Assembly (NCBI GenBank): GCA_002722385.1
Contig: PBLR01000027.1
Coordinates: forward strand, 1-41,506
Origin: SAR116 cluster bacterium
Lineage (GTDB): Bacteria > Pseudomonadota > Alphaproteobacteria > Puniceispirillales > Puniceispirillaceae
Direction of reading: 5' to 3'
DNA length: 41,506 nt
Positions 16,768-27,723 of this stretch are shown piece after piece. The notes under the pieces were generated by a model that saw only the letters and a list, made by a program, of their open reading frames with translations, did no database searches and was not told the origin of the DNA. A program made the translations under genes and the position numbers. The stretch's first letter is position 1. Each line of letters opens with the position of its first letter.

Positions 16768-17836
16768 CCGCCTGTTCAGCAGACAAGCCCGCCTCTTTCA
16801 CCTCAGCCACCACAGAAACGCCATCTGCCGCCATCATCCGGCGTAATCCGGTTAATATACGGGTGACCACCAGGGGCCCGCCCATGGCAAGAGCGGTATA
16901 AAGCTGGAGCAGATCAGCCCCGGCCAAAAGCCGGGCATAAGCCTGTTCAGCAGACCCGATTCCGCCCACACCAATAAGACCAGCTGATGTTCCTGTTCGG
17001 CGCAGATGGGCGGTAGCCTCTGCCATCATCTGTTGGGCCATATCGTTAAGCGGCTGGCCGGACAGACCGCCAGCCTCAGCCCGATGCGGCGCGCGCAGTG
17101 TCTCTGGCCGGGCGATGGTGGTGTTGGTCAGAATAAACCCGGCCACACCTGCCTGCAGCGCGATATCCATTGACCGGTGCAGGTCCCCTATATTCAGATC
17201 CGGGGCCAGTTTGACAAAGACAGGCGGGCGTTTGTTCTTTGGCCCGCCGGCCTCATCACGGCCGTCAAACGCCGCCCTCAGGCAGGCTTTCAGCCCGTCT
17301 TCATGCTGCAAATCACGCAGACCCGGCGTGTTGGGTGAGGACAGATTAACCGTCAGATAATCTGCATAGCGGCTGAGATGGGCGGCGGTTTTATGGTAAT
17401 CAGCCGGTTTGTCTTCGCTCAGCTTATTGGCCCCGATATTGACGCCCAGAACCCCATGAGAGGTCGGGCGGCGCGCCAGATTATCTGCGGCCACCTGCAT
17501 GCCTTTGGAATTAAACCCATAGCGGTTAATAACCGCCTGATCAGCCGGCAGTCGAAATACGCGCGGGCGCGGGTTTCCGGGTTGTGGCTGTGGTGTGATG
17601 GTGCCCACTTCAACACTGCCGAACCCCAGCCTGAACGCGCCTAAATACGCCTCAGCATTTTTATCGAACCCGGCCGCCAGCCCCAGCGGGTTGTCAAACC
17701 TAAGACCAGCACAGCTTACCGGCAATAATATCTGGTCTGATACGGGTGACAGGCCCAGCCGCAAGGCGTGAACCGTCAGGTTATGCGCCAGTTCCGCCGG
17801 CAAAGACCGGGTGAATTTTGCTGCCAGTTGCCACAT
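16712..17836 (-). CDS. pyrD: Dihydroorotate dehydrogenase (quinone), class 2
   Basis: A 374-residue class 2 dihydroorotate dehydrogenase. It oxidises dihydroorotate to orotate at the inner membrane and passes electrons to ubiquinone. The N-terminal membrane-associated helices (FTRSLPAELAHNLTVHAL) mark class 2. The FMN/substrate core has FDNPLGLAAGFDKNAEA, the catalytic-serine segment TVNLSSPNTPGLR, and NTTIARP with the FMN phosphate loop GVGGIGSAEQA. The 3' end overlaps the ribbon-helix-helix gene by 56 bases tail to tail. It is followed upstream on the same strand by lysK 51 bases away, so the two may be cotranscribed. Confidence 0.97.
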   Translation of the reverse strand: MWQLAAKFTRSLPAELAHNLTVHALRLGLSPVSDQILLPVSCAGLRFDNPLGLAAGFDKNAEAYLGAFRLGFGSVEVGTITPQPQPGNPRPRVFRLPADQAVINRYGFNSKGMQVAADNLARRPTSHGVLGVNIGANKLSEDKPADYHKTAAHLSRYADYLTVNLSSPNTPGLRDLQHEDGLKACLRAAFDGRDEAGGPKNKRPPVFVKLAPDLNIGDLHRSMDIALQAGVAGFILTNTTIARPETLRAPHRAEAGGLSGQPLNDMAQQMMAEATAHLRRTGTSAGLIGVGGIGSAEQAYARLLAGADLLQLYTALAMGGPLVVTRILTGLRRMMAADGVSVVAEVKEAGLSAEQAVRHAAHVAGESATFQSDN

Positions 17837-17887
17837 CTGTTATCTTCGGTATTCCTGTTTGTTATCAGCGGGCGTCAGATGCGGGTA

Positions 17888-19516
17888 TCAGGACGGGTCA
17901 ACCAGCTCATCTGCCAGAACCTTATCACATAACGCGACAGATTCAGAAAGACCATAAAGCCGGAAGAAGCTGCCCATACGCGGGCCCTGTGTCTGGCCCA
18001 GCATGGTTTCATACAGACAGGTGAACCAGTCGCGCAGATTTTCATAATGCTCTTTGCCTGCCGCATAGACAGCTGACTGTACATCCTGAGCCGGTGCATC
18101 ATCAGGCAGGGCGGCAAGGGCCTCACGCAGGGCGGTGATATATTGTTTTTCCGTCGCGGTGGCCAGGCGGTATTGTTTGGTCGGCCGCACCCGATCCTGA
18201 TAGAACTGCACAGCATAGCCTGCCAGCCGGTCAAGTTCGGGATGGGATTCAGGGCTGGTCTGCGGGGCATAGGCGCGGATATAGCCCCATAGGGTTGCTG
18301 AGGTTTCAGCCGAACAGACCGCCGCCAGATTCAGCAACAATGAAAAACTGACCGGCATTGCCCCGGCCGCAGCCCCCTTATCCAGGCGGATATGCCAGGC
18401 CGGATTTTCTAGCGCAGCCGCGGCCTCAGCCTCAGCCAGCTTATCTTTATGGGTATAGAACTCATCCACTGTTTTTGGGATCAGATCAAAATACAACCGT
18501 TTCGCCCGTTTCGGCTGGCCATACATAAACAATGCTAGTGATTCAGGATTGCCATAGCGCAGCCAGTCTTCAACAGACAGGCCGTTTCCTTTTGATTTGG
18601 AGATTTTCTCACCATTCTGATCCAAGAACAGCTCATAAGAAAATCCGGCTGGCGGGGTGGCGCCCAGCGCCCTGACGATCTTTGAGGACAGGGTGACAGA
18701 GTCAATCAGATCCTTGCCGCTCATCTCATAATCCACACCCAGCGCATACCAGCGCATTGCCCAGTCTGCTTTCCACTGCAGCTTGCAGCTGCCCCCGGTG
18801 ACCGGCACAGTGACCGCCTCGTCTGTTTCAGGATCATGATAGGTGATTTCACCTGCCGCGCTGTTTTGCCCAATCACTTTGGCCTGCAGAACCCGGCCGG
18901 TACGCGGGCAGACCGGCAGAAACGGGCTGTAGGTTTCGCGCCGCTCCGGGCCCAGGGTCGGCAGGATCACATTCGTGACAGCGTCATAATTCGCCAGAAT
19001 ATCCAGCAACGCTTTGTCAAACCGGCCTGATCTATACATATCTGTGGCGCTGATGAATTCGTAATCAAAACCAAAACTGTCCAGAAAGGCCTGCAGGCGT
19101 GCATTATTATGCGCCCCGAATGAAGGGTGCGTGCCAAACGGATCAGGTACCTTTGTCAGCGGCATCTGCAGATAGTCAGCAATCATGTCCGGCTTTGGCA
19201 CATTATCAGGGACTTTGCGCAGACCATCCATATCATCCGAGAAACAGACCAGCCGTGTCTGGCGGCCGGTCAGACATTCAAAAGCATGGCGCACCATAGA
19301 GGTTCTGACCACCTCGCCAAAGGTACCAATATGCGGCAGACCGGACGGGCCATAGCCGGTTTCAAACAAAACCGGCCGGTCAGGGGTATCGGCTTTCAGT
19401 TTAGATAAGCGGGCCTGCAGCGCGCGGGCTTCAGCAAAGGGCCAGGCCTTGGCCTGTTCAGCAAGTGATTTTAGTTCATCTACAGACACGGGGCGGGGTG
19501 TTCCTGTTATTATCAT
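17888..19516 (-). CDS. lysK: Lysyl-tRNA synthetase, class I
   Basis: A 542-residue class I LysRS, the archaeal-type enzyme unrelated to the usual class II LysS. Signatures are the HIGH-like HIGT at residues 62-65 and KISKS at 304-308. It charges tRNA-Lys with lysine. Class I LysRS occurs in many Alphaproteobacteria as well as in archaea and spirochaetes, which supports the taxonomic reading. AGGG lies 8 bases upstream of the ATG at 19516. It is divergent from the DinG-like helicase gene and lies upstream of pyrD. Confidence 0.96.
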   Translation of the reverse strand: MIITGTPRPVSVDELKSLAEQAKAWPFAEARALQARLSKLKADTPDRPVLFETGYGPSGLPHIGTFGEVVRTSMVRHAFECLTGRQTRLVCFSDDMDGLRKVPDNVPKPDMIADYLQMPLTKVPDPFGTHPSFGAHNNARLQAFLDSFGFDYEFISATDMYRSGRFDKALLDILANYDAVTNVILPTLGPERRETYSPFLPVCPRTGRVLQAKVIGQNSAAGEITYHDPETDEAVTVPVTGGSCKLQWKADWAMRWYALGVDYEMSGKDLIDSVTLSSKIVRALGATPPAGFSYELFLDQNGEKISKSKGNGLSVEDWLRYGNPESLALFMYGQPKRAKRLYFDLIPKTVDEFYTHKDKLAEAEAAAALENPAWHIRLDKGAAAGAMPVSFSLLLNLAAVCSAETSATLWGYIRAYAPQTSPESHPELDRLAGYAVQFYQDRVRPTKQYRLATATEKQYITALREALAALPDDAPAQDVQSAVYAAGKEHYENLRDWFTCLYETMLGQTQGPRMGSFFRLYGLSESVALCDKVLADELVDPS

Positions 19517-19663
19517 CGCTTTGGCCCTGACAGGCCGTCATGGCCAGCACAGCCAGCCTACAGCGTTGTTCGGATTAGGTGATAAGTGGTCAGCCAGATG
19601 CGGTCAAGTCTTCGCAGCATAAAAGCTGGGCAAGACAGGCGGCTCTGGTCTATAGTGCCAGAC

Positions 19664-22417
19664 ATGAACACCCCGTTAGATGTGAGCGAATTTCCCGTTC
19701 TGTTTCCCGACTTTAATGGTGTTGTGATGATCTCTCCTGAGGGGGAGATTACACATCCCGATATGAGGCACGCGGACGAGATAACCCGCCAGAAACAGAT
19801 TCTGATTTGTCACCGCAAATGGACTGAGGCCCGGCTGAATGCAGAGCTGGTGAAACCGGTAGATGTGCTGGAGCTGTTTGCCTTTGTCCGGCCTGCACAA
19901 TTTTGTCTGCCCACCCCTTCCGGTCTGGCCAGCCGGCTTGGCCTTGCCGCCCCGCTTTCAGCAGAAGACAAAGCCCTGACGATTATCCGGGCGGCCCGGT
20001 GTTTGCTTGATGAGCTGGTTGTGTTGCCAGAAGCAGACAAGCAAAAACTGGCCCGTCTGGCGGATATGATGGGCCGGGGCGGCTGGCAGTGGGCAGGCCC
20101 GGTTTTAAGCTGTCTGGGCGCGGTATCTGGCCCGCCTGGCCCGCCAGATGGCCGAGCAGGCGCAATCTGGGCAGATCTGGATGAAATTGACGAGGCCCCG
20201 CCCCGTGGTGAGCCCGGCACCCGCCCGGTGATGCCAGATGAGGCGCGGGCCCGGCTGGCAGACATGCTGGGTGAGGCCGCAGAAGTCCGGCAAAGCCAGT
20301 CTGATTATGCCGCCGCGCTGAGCCCTGTCTTCGCTAGCCCGGACGCCGTACCCGGACCCGCTTTCCTGCTGGCTGAAGCCGGAACCGGAACGGGCAAAAC
20401 GCTGGGCTATCTGGCTCCGGCCAGCCTGTGGGCAGACGCCAACAAGGCATCTGTCTGGGTGTCGACCTATACCCGCACATTGCAGCATCAGATCGCTGAT
20501 GAGCTATCCCGGCTGTATGACCGGAGCAAAACAGCTGAGAAAAGAGTTGTGATCCGCAAAGGCCGCGAGAATTATTTATGTCTGCTGAATCTGGAAGAAG
20601 CCCTGTCACGCCTGCCTGGCCAGCCCGCAGATGCCGTTGCGCTGGGGCTGATGGCCAGATGGGCGTCCGCCAGCCCGGATGGTGATCTGACCGGGGCCAG
20701 CTTTCCGGCCTGGCTGATCGATCTGATCGGTACACGGGCCAGCTTAGGCCTGGCTGACCGGCGCGGTGAATGTATTCATTCTGCCTGCAGCCATTATCAT
20801 AAATGTTTTGTTGAACGGTCTGTGCGTACCGCCCGGCAGGCCGATATCGTCATTGCCAATCACGCGCTGGTGATGATCCAGGCCGCCTTGAGCGGGCCAG
20901 ATGATAAATTCCGGCCGACCCGCTATATTTTTGATGAGGGCCATCATGTGTTTGATGCGGCAGACAGCGCCTTTGCCGCCGCCCTGACCGCAGGTGAGGC
21001 AGCCGAGCTGAGGCGCTGGGTAAGAGGGGCTGAAGATGGCCGCCGGGGACGGGCACGCGGCCTTGAAAAACGCTTATCAGAACTGGTTGCTGATGATGAG
21101 GGGGCTTTGGCGGCCCTGGAAGCGGCCAGTGAGGCTGCGCGGATTCTGCCCGGGACAGGCTGGCGCAAGAGATTGAATGAGGCCAGCCCGGCCGGCCCTG
21201 CTGAAGCTTTTTTTGCGGCGGTCAGACAGGCGGTTTATGACCGGGCGGCCAGCCCTGACAGCCAATATGATCTGCAGGCTGACCTGTATCCTGTACCGCA
21301 GGCGATCATTGATACAGGCCTAAGTTTCAGAGACAGTCTGGCCAAGCTGTCAGACCCGCTGATGAAACTGGCCAGCTACCTGCAGGGGCTGCTGGATGAA
21401 GAGGCTGACAGCCTGGACAGCCAGACCCGGACACGGATTGAGGGGGCGGCACGCGGCCTTGTCCGGCGCGCCTCAGGACCGGTAGCGGCCTGGATGATGA
21501 TGCTGGCTGATCTGACCGGCGACGGACGGGACGGGTTTGTTGACTGGATGCAGATTGACAGACGTGAGGGTACAGATATTGATCTGGGCCTGTTGCGGCA
21601 TTGGCTGGACCCGACTGTGCCGTTTGCTGAGCAAGTTCTGGGCAGCGCACATGGTGTGGCGGTGACCTCAGCGACCTTGAAAGATGAAATAAGGGCTGAG
21701 GCGGGTGATGCGCAGGCAGGCCATGAAGGCTGGGCCTCTGCCAAGCTGCTCTCCGGGGCGGCGCATCTGGCCCATCCGGCCTTGCTGAGCGAACATGCCT
21801 CACCTTTTGATTATGCGCGGCAATCCCGGATTTTCATCGTCAATGATGTCGCCAGAGACAGAGCAGACGGCGTGGCCGCGGCTATGGCCGCGCTGATGAT
21901 TGCTGCTGAAGGCGGGGCGTTGGGCCTGTTCACTTCTATCATGCGTCTGCGCAGCACCTGGCCAGAGCTGATGCGGCGGCTGAGCAAGGCTGATATCCCG
22001 CTTTATGCCCAGCATATGGACCGGATGAATTTGCAGACCCTGCTGCAGCTGTTCAGAGAAGACAGACGGTCTGTTCTGATCGGCACAGATGCGGTGCGTG
22101 ACGGGGTGGATGTGCCAGGAGAAGCGTTGCGCATGATGATTTATGACCGGGTGCCCTGGCCGCGCCCTGACATGCTGTTCCGGGCCCGGGCCGCCTGGCA
22201 GGGCCGTGATGCCTGGACAGACCGGATCACGCGGATGAAACTGCGCCAGGCCTTCGGGCGGTTGATCAGGCGGGCTGATGACAAAGGCGTGTTTATCATG
22301 CTGGACAGCCGTCTGCCGACCCGGCTGACCTCTGCCTTTCCGCCTGATGTGGAAATTGTGCGGACCGGCCTGGCCGACGCCATCGCCAGAAGCAAAGTGT
22401 TTTTAGGAACGGAATGA
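19664..22417 (+). CDS. DinG-family (XPD-like, Fe-S) ATP-dependent DNA helicase
   Basis: A 917-residue superfamily 2 helicase of the DinG/XPD type. Walker A is EAGTGTGKT near residue 240 and the DEAH-like box FDEGHH near 424. Between them are four cysteines (YLC, GEC-x4-AC-x4-KC, spread over about residues 305-385) in the position of the Fe-S cluster of DinG/XPD. The C-terminal helicase motifs are GTDAVRDGVDVPGEALRMM and QAFGRLIRR. An N-terminal region of about 230 residues precedes the motor; I do not recognise it. DinG unwinds R-loops and D-loops; the same job is inferred here. The start at 19664 (MNTPLDVSEFP) is preferred over an in-frame ATG at 19586, but no clear Shine-Dalgarno supports either. 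Confidence 0.9.
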   Translation: MNTPLDVSEFPVLFPDFNGVVMISPEGEITHPDMRHADEITRQKQILICHRKWTEARLNAELVKPVDVLELFAFVRPAQFCLPTPSGLASRLGLAAPLSAEDKALTIIRAARCLLDELVVLPEADKQKLARLADMMGRGGWQWAGPVLSCLGAVSGPPGPPDGRAGAIWADLDEIDEAPPRGEPGTRPVMPDEARARLADMLGEAAEVRQSQSDYAAALSPVFASPDAVPGPAFLLAEAGTGTGKTLGYLAPASLWADANKASVWVSTYTRTLQHQIADELSRLYDRSKTAEKRVVIRKGRENYLCLLNLEEALSRLPGQPADAVALGLMARWASASPDGDLTGASFPAWLIDLIGTRASLGLADRRGECIHSACSHYHKCFVERSVRTARQADIVIANHALVMIQAALSGPDDKFRPTRYIFDEGHHVFDAADSAFAAALTAGEAAELRRWVRGAEDGRRGRARGLEKRLSELVADDEGALAALEAASEAARILPGTGWRKRLNEASPAGPAEAFFAAVRQAVYDRAASPDSQYDLQADLYPVPQAIIDTGLSFRDSLAKLSDPLMKLASYLQGLLDEEADSLDSQTRTRIEGAARGLVRRASGPVAAWMMMLADLTGDGRDGFVDWMQIDRREGTDIDLGLLRHWLDPTVPFAEQVLGSAHGVAVTSATLKDEIRAEAGDAQAGHEGWASAKLLSGAAHLAHPALLSEHASPFDYARQSRIFIVNDVARDRADGVAAAMAALMIAAEGGALGLFTSIMRLRSTWPELMRRLSKADIPLYAQHMDRMNLQTLLQLFREDRRSVLIGTDAVRDGVDVPGEALRMMIYDRVPWPRPDMLFRARAAWQGRDAWTDRITRMKLRQAFGRLIRRADDKGVFIMLDSRLPTRLTSAFPPDVEIVRTGLADAIARSKVFLGTE

Positions 22418-22422
22418 GGCAT

Positions 22423-22466
22423 AAAAAAAACGGCCGGGGGAGAAATATCCGCCCGGCCGCTTTGTT
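22423..22466. terminator. Strong intrinsic terminator of groEL (possibly bidirectional)
   Basis: An 8-bp perfect GC stem (CGGCCGGG at 22431-22438, CCCGGCCG at 22452-22459) has an eight-base A-run at 22423-22430, giving a T-run for groEL transcripts on the minus strand. On the plus strand the stem is followed by CTTTGTTTT, so it may also end the helicase transcript. Confidence 0.93.
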
Positions 22467-22490
22467 TTATCGTTCAGACAATCAGGCGTC

Positions 22491-24161
<1,671 letters not shown>

Positions 24162-24193
24162 CTAAATCTTATAACAGGGCGGGATCAGGCCGT

Positions 24194-24481
24194 TCAGCCA
24201 ACGATGCCCATAATATCTGATTCCTTCATGATCAGGTAATCAGTGCCATCCAGCTTGATTTCTGTGCCTGACCATTTGCCGAACAGAACGGTATCGCCTT
24301 CTTTGACGTCCAGCGGGGTGACTTTGCCCTGCTCATCTTTGCTGCCTGACCCAACAGCAACAATCTTGCCCTGCATCGGCTTTTCTTTTGCTGTATCCGG
24401 AATGATGATCCCGCCAGCTGATTTTTCATCTGATTCTTCGCGCTCAACAAGAACACGGTCGTGAAGCGGCCGAAATTTCAT
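24194..24481 (-). CDS. groES: Co-chaperonin GroES
   Basis: A 95-residue co-chaperonin that caps GroEL. It begins [15 protein letters not shown] and contains the mobile-loop region [19 protein letters not shown], with the end [15 protein letters not shown]. The start at 24481 has GGAGGC about 7 bases upstream; a longer in-frame ATG at 24538 falls inside the CIRCE operator and is not used. First gene of groES-groEL. Confidence 0.99.
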   Translation of the reverse strand: MKFRPLHDRVLVEREESDEKSAGGIIIPDTAKEKPMQGKIVAVGSGSKDEQGKVTPLDVKEGDTVLFGKWSGTEIKLDGTDYLIMKESDIMGIVG

Positions 24482-24531
24482 GCCTGTGCCTCCAAACTTT
24501 TCCCAAAACGATTTGTTGTGTTTCGCTGTGG

Positions 24532-24558
24532 CTAGCACTCTGCAAGTCAGAGTGCCAG
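24532..24558. promoter_or_regulatory. CIRCE operator (HrcA site) of groES-groEL
   Basis: CTAGCACTC (24532-24540), nine bases, GAGTGCCAG (24550-24558). This matches the CIRCE consensus TTAGCACTC-N9-GAGTGCTAA except for one base in the left arm and two in the right. It lies about 50 bases before groES, in the expected transcript leader. HrcA, the repressor, is known to bind CIRCE and to be sensed through GroEL; hrcA is not in this window. Confidence 0.93.
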
Positions 24559-24573
24559 ACTTTGCTTGAGCCC

Positions 24574-24603
24574 TAGGTGGGGAATATTGGGAAAAGAGTC
24601 AAG
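24574..24603 (-). promoter_or_regulatory. Sigma-32 (RpoH)-type promoter of groES-groEL
   Basis: On the minus strand, CTTGAC (24598-24603) and CCCCACCTA (24574-24582) are 15 bases apart. They resemble the RpoH consensus CTTGAA and CCCCATNTA. The predicted start lies just upstream of the CIRCE element, so the operon seems to be under both sigma-32 and HrcA control. Confidence 0.7.
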
Positions 24604-24608
24604 ACAAG

Positions 24609-24645
24609 GGCCGCTAAAAAATGAATTTTTTTGAAAATAGCGGCC
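24609..24645. repeat. Inverted repeat in the groES-ctaA divergent gap
   Basis: An 8-bp perfect inverted repeat (GGCCGCTA/TAGCGGCC) with a 21-base A/T-rich centre that can itself form AAAAAA-TGAA-TTTTTT. It lies just upstream of the groES -35 and about 150 bases before ctaA. It may be a protein-binding site or a terminator of unknown transcript. The rest of the gap up to 24795 shows no other feature I can name. Confidence 0.45.
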
Positions 24646-24795
24646 TGTTCTGTGCTTTCTCAGCGGATAAACCAGACAGAACAGTTGCGGCATAATATCG
24701 CTCACAGCGAGTTCTTGCTTTTGTCAGCATCTGGTTTGCGGTAGGACTTTCTCATCACCTGACCCCACCACCGAACAGATATTCAGTACAGGCAT

Positions 24796-25809
24796 ATGAC
24801 AGGACTGACCACACCCTCACCTTCGCATCATTTTGACCGCGCCCTTGTCTGGTGGCTGTTCGGCATGGCTGTGCTGGTCGGTATCATGGTTGTTATTGGC
24901 GGGGTGACACGCCTGACCGGCAGCGGCTTGTCGATGGTTGAATGGCGGCCCTTGATGGGTATTCTGCCACCTCTGTCAGACGCTGAATGGATGCGGGTCT
25001 TCACCCTTTATCAGGCCTCACCGGAATTTCAAGACATTAACACTGATATGGACCTGGCCGGATTTAAGGTGATTTTTTTCTGGGAATATGTGCATCGGGT
25101 CTGGGGCCGCCTGCTGGGGTTGGCTTTTGGTCTGCCGCTGTTGTTTTTCTGGCTGTCTGGGCGAATTCCAAGCGGCTATGGGCTGCCCTTGCTAGGTCTG
25201 CTGGTGCTGGGCGGTCTGCAGGGCGTGATCGGCTGGTGGATGGTCACTTCAGGTCTGGTGGATAATCCGGCCGTCTCACAATATCGTCTTGCCACGCATC
25301 TCAGCATGGCGCTGATTATCTTAAGCCTGTTGTTATGGACCGCGCTCAATCTGCGCTATGGGCGGGCAAAAATGCCGTCCGGTCATGCGGCGGCAACGAT
25401 TGTGCTGGTTGGGCTGACCATTATTGCCGGCGCCTTTGTGGCGGGGATGGATGCAGGGCTTTTGTATAATGAATATCCGCTGATGGGCACGGGCCTGGTG
25501 CCGGTTGAATATGGTGAGGCCGGGCTGGCTGACCCGTTTGAAAATCCGGCATCTGCCCAGTTCCATCACCGCTGGATTGCGGTGCTGGCGCTGCTGGCTG
25601 TCATTGGTCTGTGGGTTGTCGCGCTGCGGCGGGGAATGGGCCTGGCGGCGCATATTATGGGTGTGGTGGTGTTCTGCCAGTTCGCTCTGGGCCTGACCAC
25701 CTTACTGCTGGGCGTGCCTGTCTGGGCAGGGGCCCTGCATCAGGCCGGCGCGGTTGTGCTGCTTTGTGCGGTTCTGGTGGTCACACATCATTTAAGCGCG
25801 CGCCACTAG
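24796..25809 (+). CDS. ctaA: Heme A synthase (COX15/CtaA type)
   Basis: A 337-residue, eight-helix inner-membrane heme A synthase. It oxidises the methyl group of heme O to give heme A for aa3-type cytochrome oxidase. Conserved heme-ligand histidines are visible: His100 in WEYVHRVWGR, His168 in ATHLSMAL, His257/258 in FHHRWIAV and His315 in GALHQAGAVV. The motif GGVTRLTGSGLSMVEWRP is a family signature. It is divergent from groES and convergent with aspS. Confidence 0.97.
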   Translation: MTGLTTPSPSHHFDRALVWWLFGMAVLVGIMVVIGGVTRLTGSGLSMVEWRPLMGILPPLSDAEWMRVFTLYQASPEFQDINTDMDLAGFKVIFFWEYVHRVWGRLLGLAFGLPLLFFWLSGRIPSGYGLPLLGLLVLGGLQGVIGWWMVTSGLVDNPAVSQYRLATHLSMALIILSLLLWTALNLRYGRAKMPSGHAAATIVLVGLTIIAGAFVAGMDAGLLYNEYPLMGTGLVPVEYGEAGLADPFENPASAQFHHRWIAVLALLAVIGLWVVALRRGMGLAAHIMGVVVFCQFALGLTTLLLGVPVWAGALHQAGAVVLLCAVLVVTHHLSARH

Positions 25810-25816
25810 CTCAATA

Positions 25817-25836
25817 TCTGGCTGACGGCAGCCAGA
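25817..25836. terminator. Hairpin between convergent ctaA and aspS
   Basis: An 8-bp perfect stem (TCTGGCTG/CAGCCAGA) with a 4-base loop lies in the 31-base gap between the two stops. It lacks a T-run on either side, so termination is only probable. Confidence 0.45.
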
Positions 25837-25840
25837 CAAT

Positions 25841-27613
25841 CTATGATGATTTGCGCGGCAGCTGGCGTCTGATATGCAGCTCGCGAAGGGCGGTATCATC
25901 CACCTCTGACGGGGCATTCATCATCAGATCTTCGGCCTTGCCGTTCATCGGGAACAAAATCACCTCACGGATATTCGGCTCGTCAGCGATCAGCATCACC
26001 ATCCGGTCAATACCCGGCGCAATGCCGCCATGCGGCGGCGCGCCAAATTTGAACGCATTGATCATACCGGCAAATTGATCATCAACCACTTCTGGCCCAT
26101 ATCCGGCAATTTCAAAAGCTTTATACATCACCTCAGGCAGATGGTTCCGGATCGCCCCGCTTGATAATTCCACCCCGTTACAGACCAGATCATACTGCCA
26201 AGCCTTGATAGTCAGCGGGTCCTGGCTGTTCAGGACCTCAAGCCCGCCTTGCGGCATCGAGAACGGGTTGTGTGAGAATTCAATTTTGCCAGTGGTCTCA
26301 TCCAGCTCATACATCGGGAAATCGACAATCCAGCAGAATTTGAACACTGACTCATCGATCAGATTCTGCTCTGAGCCGATGCGCAGGCGCGCCCGGCCGG
26401 CCAGGCTGGCCGCCTCACCTGCAGGGGCACAAGCAAAAAAGGCAGCATCGCCATCCTTCAGGTTCAAACGGCTGCGGATTTCCTCAGACTTTTCCGGACC
26501 AAGGGCCTTGGCCACCGGCCCGCGGGCCTCGCCCTCACCAAAGATGATATACCCCATCCCCGGTGCGCCTTCGCCCTGGGCCCAGCTGTTCATTCTGTCC
26601 GCAATCGCCCGGCTGCCACATCCTGGCCCAGGCACGGCCCGTACCACAGCCCCTTTTTCGATATTTTTGGCAAAAATGGAAAACCCAGAGCCCGCAAAAA
26701 TATCGGTCACATCCGCGATTTCAATCGGAATTCGTAAATCCGGCTTGTCTGAGCCATATTTCAGTATCGCCTCATCAAACGGGATATGCACAAAATCAGG
26801 ATCTATTGTTTTGTCTGAAAACTCTTCAAACACACCGCGGATGACCGGTTCAACAGCACCAAACACATCTGCCTGTTCAACAAAGCTCATCTCAAGATCA
26901 AGCTGGTAAAACTCACCCGGGCTGCGATCCGCACGGCTGTCTTCATCACGGAAACAAGGCGCAATCTGGAAATAACGGTCAAAACCGGAAACCATGATCA
27001 GCTGTTTAAATTGCTGAGGGGCCTGCGGCAGAGCATAGAATTTGCCCGGATGCAGGCGGGCAGGCACCAGAAAATCGCGCGCGCCTTCAGGCGATGAGGC
27101 AGTCAGAATAGGCGTTTGGAATTCAGTAAATCCCTGTTCCACCATGCGCTGGCGGATAGATTGGATCACCTGTGCCCGCAGCATGATATTGGCATGAGGT
27201 CGGCTGCGCCGCAGATCCAGATAACGATAGCGCAGGCGCACATCTTCACCTGAATCTTCATCAGAATTAACCTGAAGCGGCAATGTGTCTGCTGCAGACT
27301 GAACGGTAAATTCATCAATATGAACTTCAATCGCGCCTGTAGGCAGGCTGGTATTCACGGTATCTTCTGAACGGGCCCGGACTGTGCCGGTGATGGTGAC
27401 AACAGATTCATTGCGGACCGCTTCTGCCCCGGAAAAGGCCGCATCGGTGCTGTCAACAACACATTGGGTCAGCCCGTAATGGTCGCGCAGATCAATAAAC
27501 ACAACCCCGCCATGATCGCGTTTGCGGTGCACCCAGCCGGATATCCTGACAGTCTGGCCAATATCAGAGGGCCTTAATGCCCCGCAATGATGTGAGCGAT
27601 ACGCATGCAACAT
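25841..27613 (-). CDS. aspS: Aspartyl-tRNA synthetase
   Basis: A 590-residue bacterial-type class II AspRS. The N-terminal OB-fold anticodon domain has [14 protein letters not shown]. Motif 2 is in [19 protein letters not shown] and motif 3 in [13 protein letters not shown]; the bacterial GAD insert lies between them. The start at 27613 has GGAG seven bases upstream; an in-frame ATG at 27670 adds 19 residues without support. In organisms lacking AsnRS such enzymes often also charge tRNA-Asn; nothing in the window settles this. Confidence 0.97.
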   Translation of the reverse strand: MLHAYRSHHCGALRPSDIGQTVRISGWVHRKRDHGGVVFIDLRDHYGLTQCVVDSTDAAFSGAEAVRNESVVTITGTVRARSEDTVNTSLPTGAIEVHIDEFTVQSAADTLPLQVNSDEDSGEDVRLRYRYLDLRRSRPHANIMLRAQVIQSIRQRMVEQGFTEFQTPILTASSPEGARDFLVPARLHPGKFYALPQAPQQFKQLIMVSGFDRYFQIAPCFRDEDSRADRSPGEFYQLDLEMSFVEQADVFGAVEPVIRGVFEEFSDKTIDPDFVHIPFDEAILKYGSDKPDLRIPIEIADVTDIFAGSGFSIFAKNIEKGAVVRAVPGPGCGSRAIADRMNSWAQGEGAPGMGYIIFGEGEARGPVAKALGPEKSEEIRSRLNLKDGDAAFFACAPAGEAASLAGRARLRIGSEQNLIDESVFKFCWIVDFPMYELDETTGKIEFSHNPFSMPQGGLEVLNSQDPLTIKAWQYDLVCNGVELSSGAIRNHLPEVMYKAFEIAGYGPEVVDDQFAGMINAFKFGAPPHGGIAPGIDRMVMLIADEPNIREVILFPMNGKAEDLMMNAPSEVDDTALRELHIRRQLPRKSS

Positions 27614-27723
27614 GTCAGTCTCCGTCACTAAAGAATCACCGGTAAAAAAACCTGCCGCAGTATGCATCAAAACAGGTAAACTGCAAGTCTTAGTCTATGA
27701 TTTGCGTGAATGACGTGCTGTGA

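Noticed and set aside
26205..26909. 234-codon plus-strand ORF within aspS
   Set aside because: It lies wholly antisense to the well-conserved aspS coding region, has no start signal, and its translation is low-complexity (Ser/Pro-rich).
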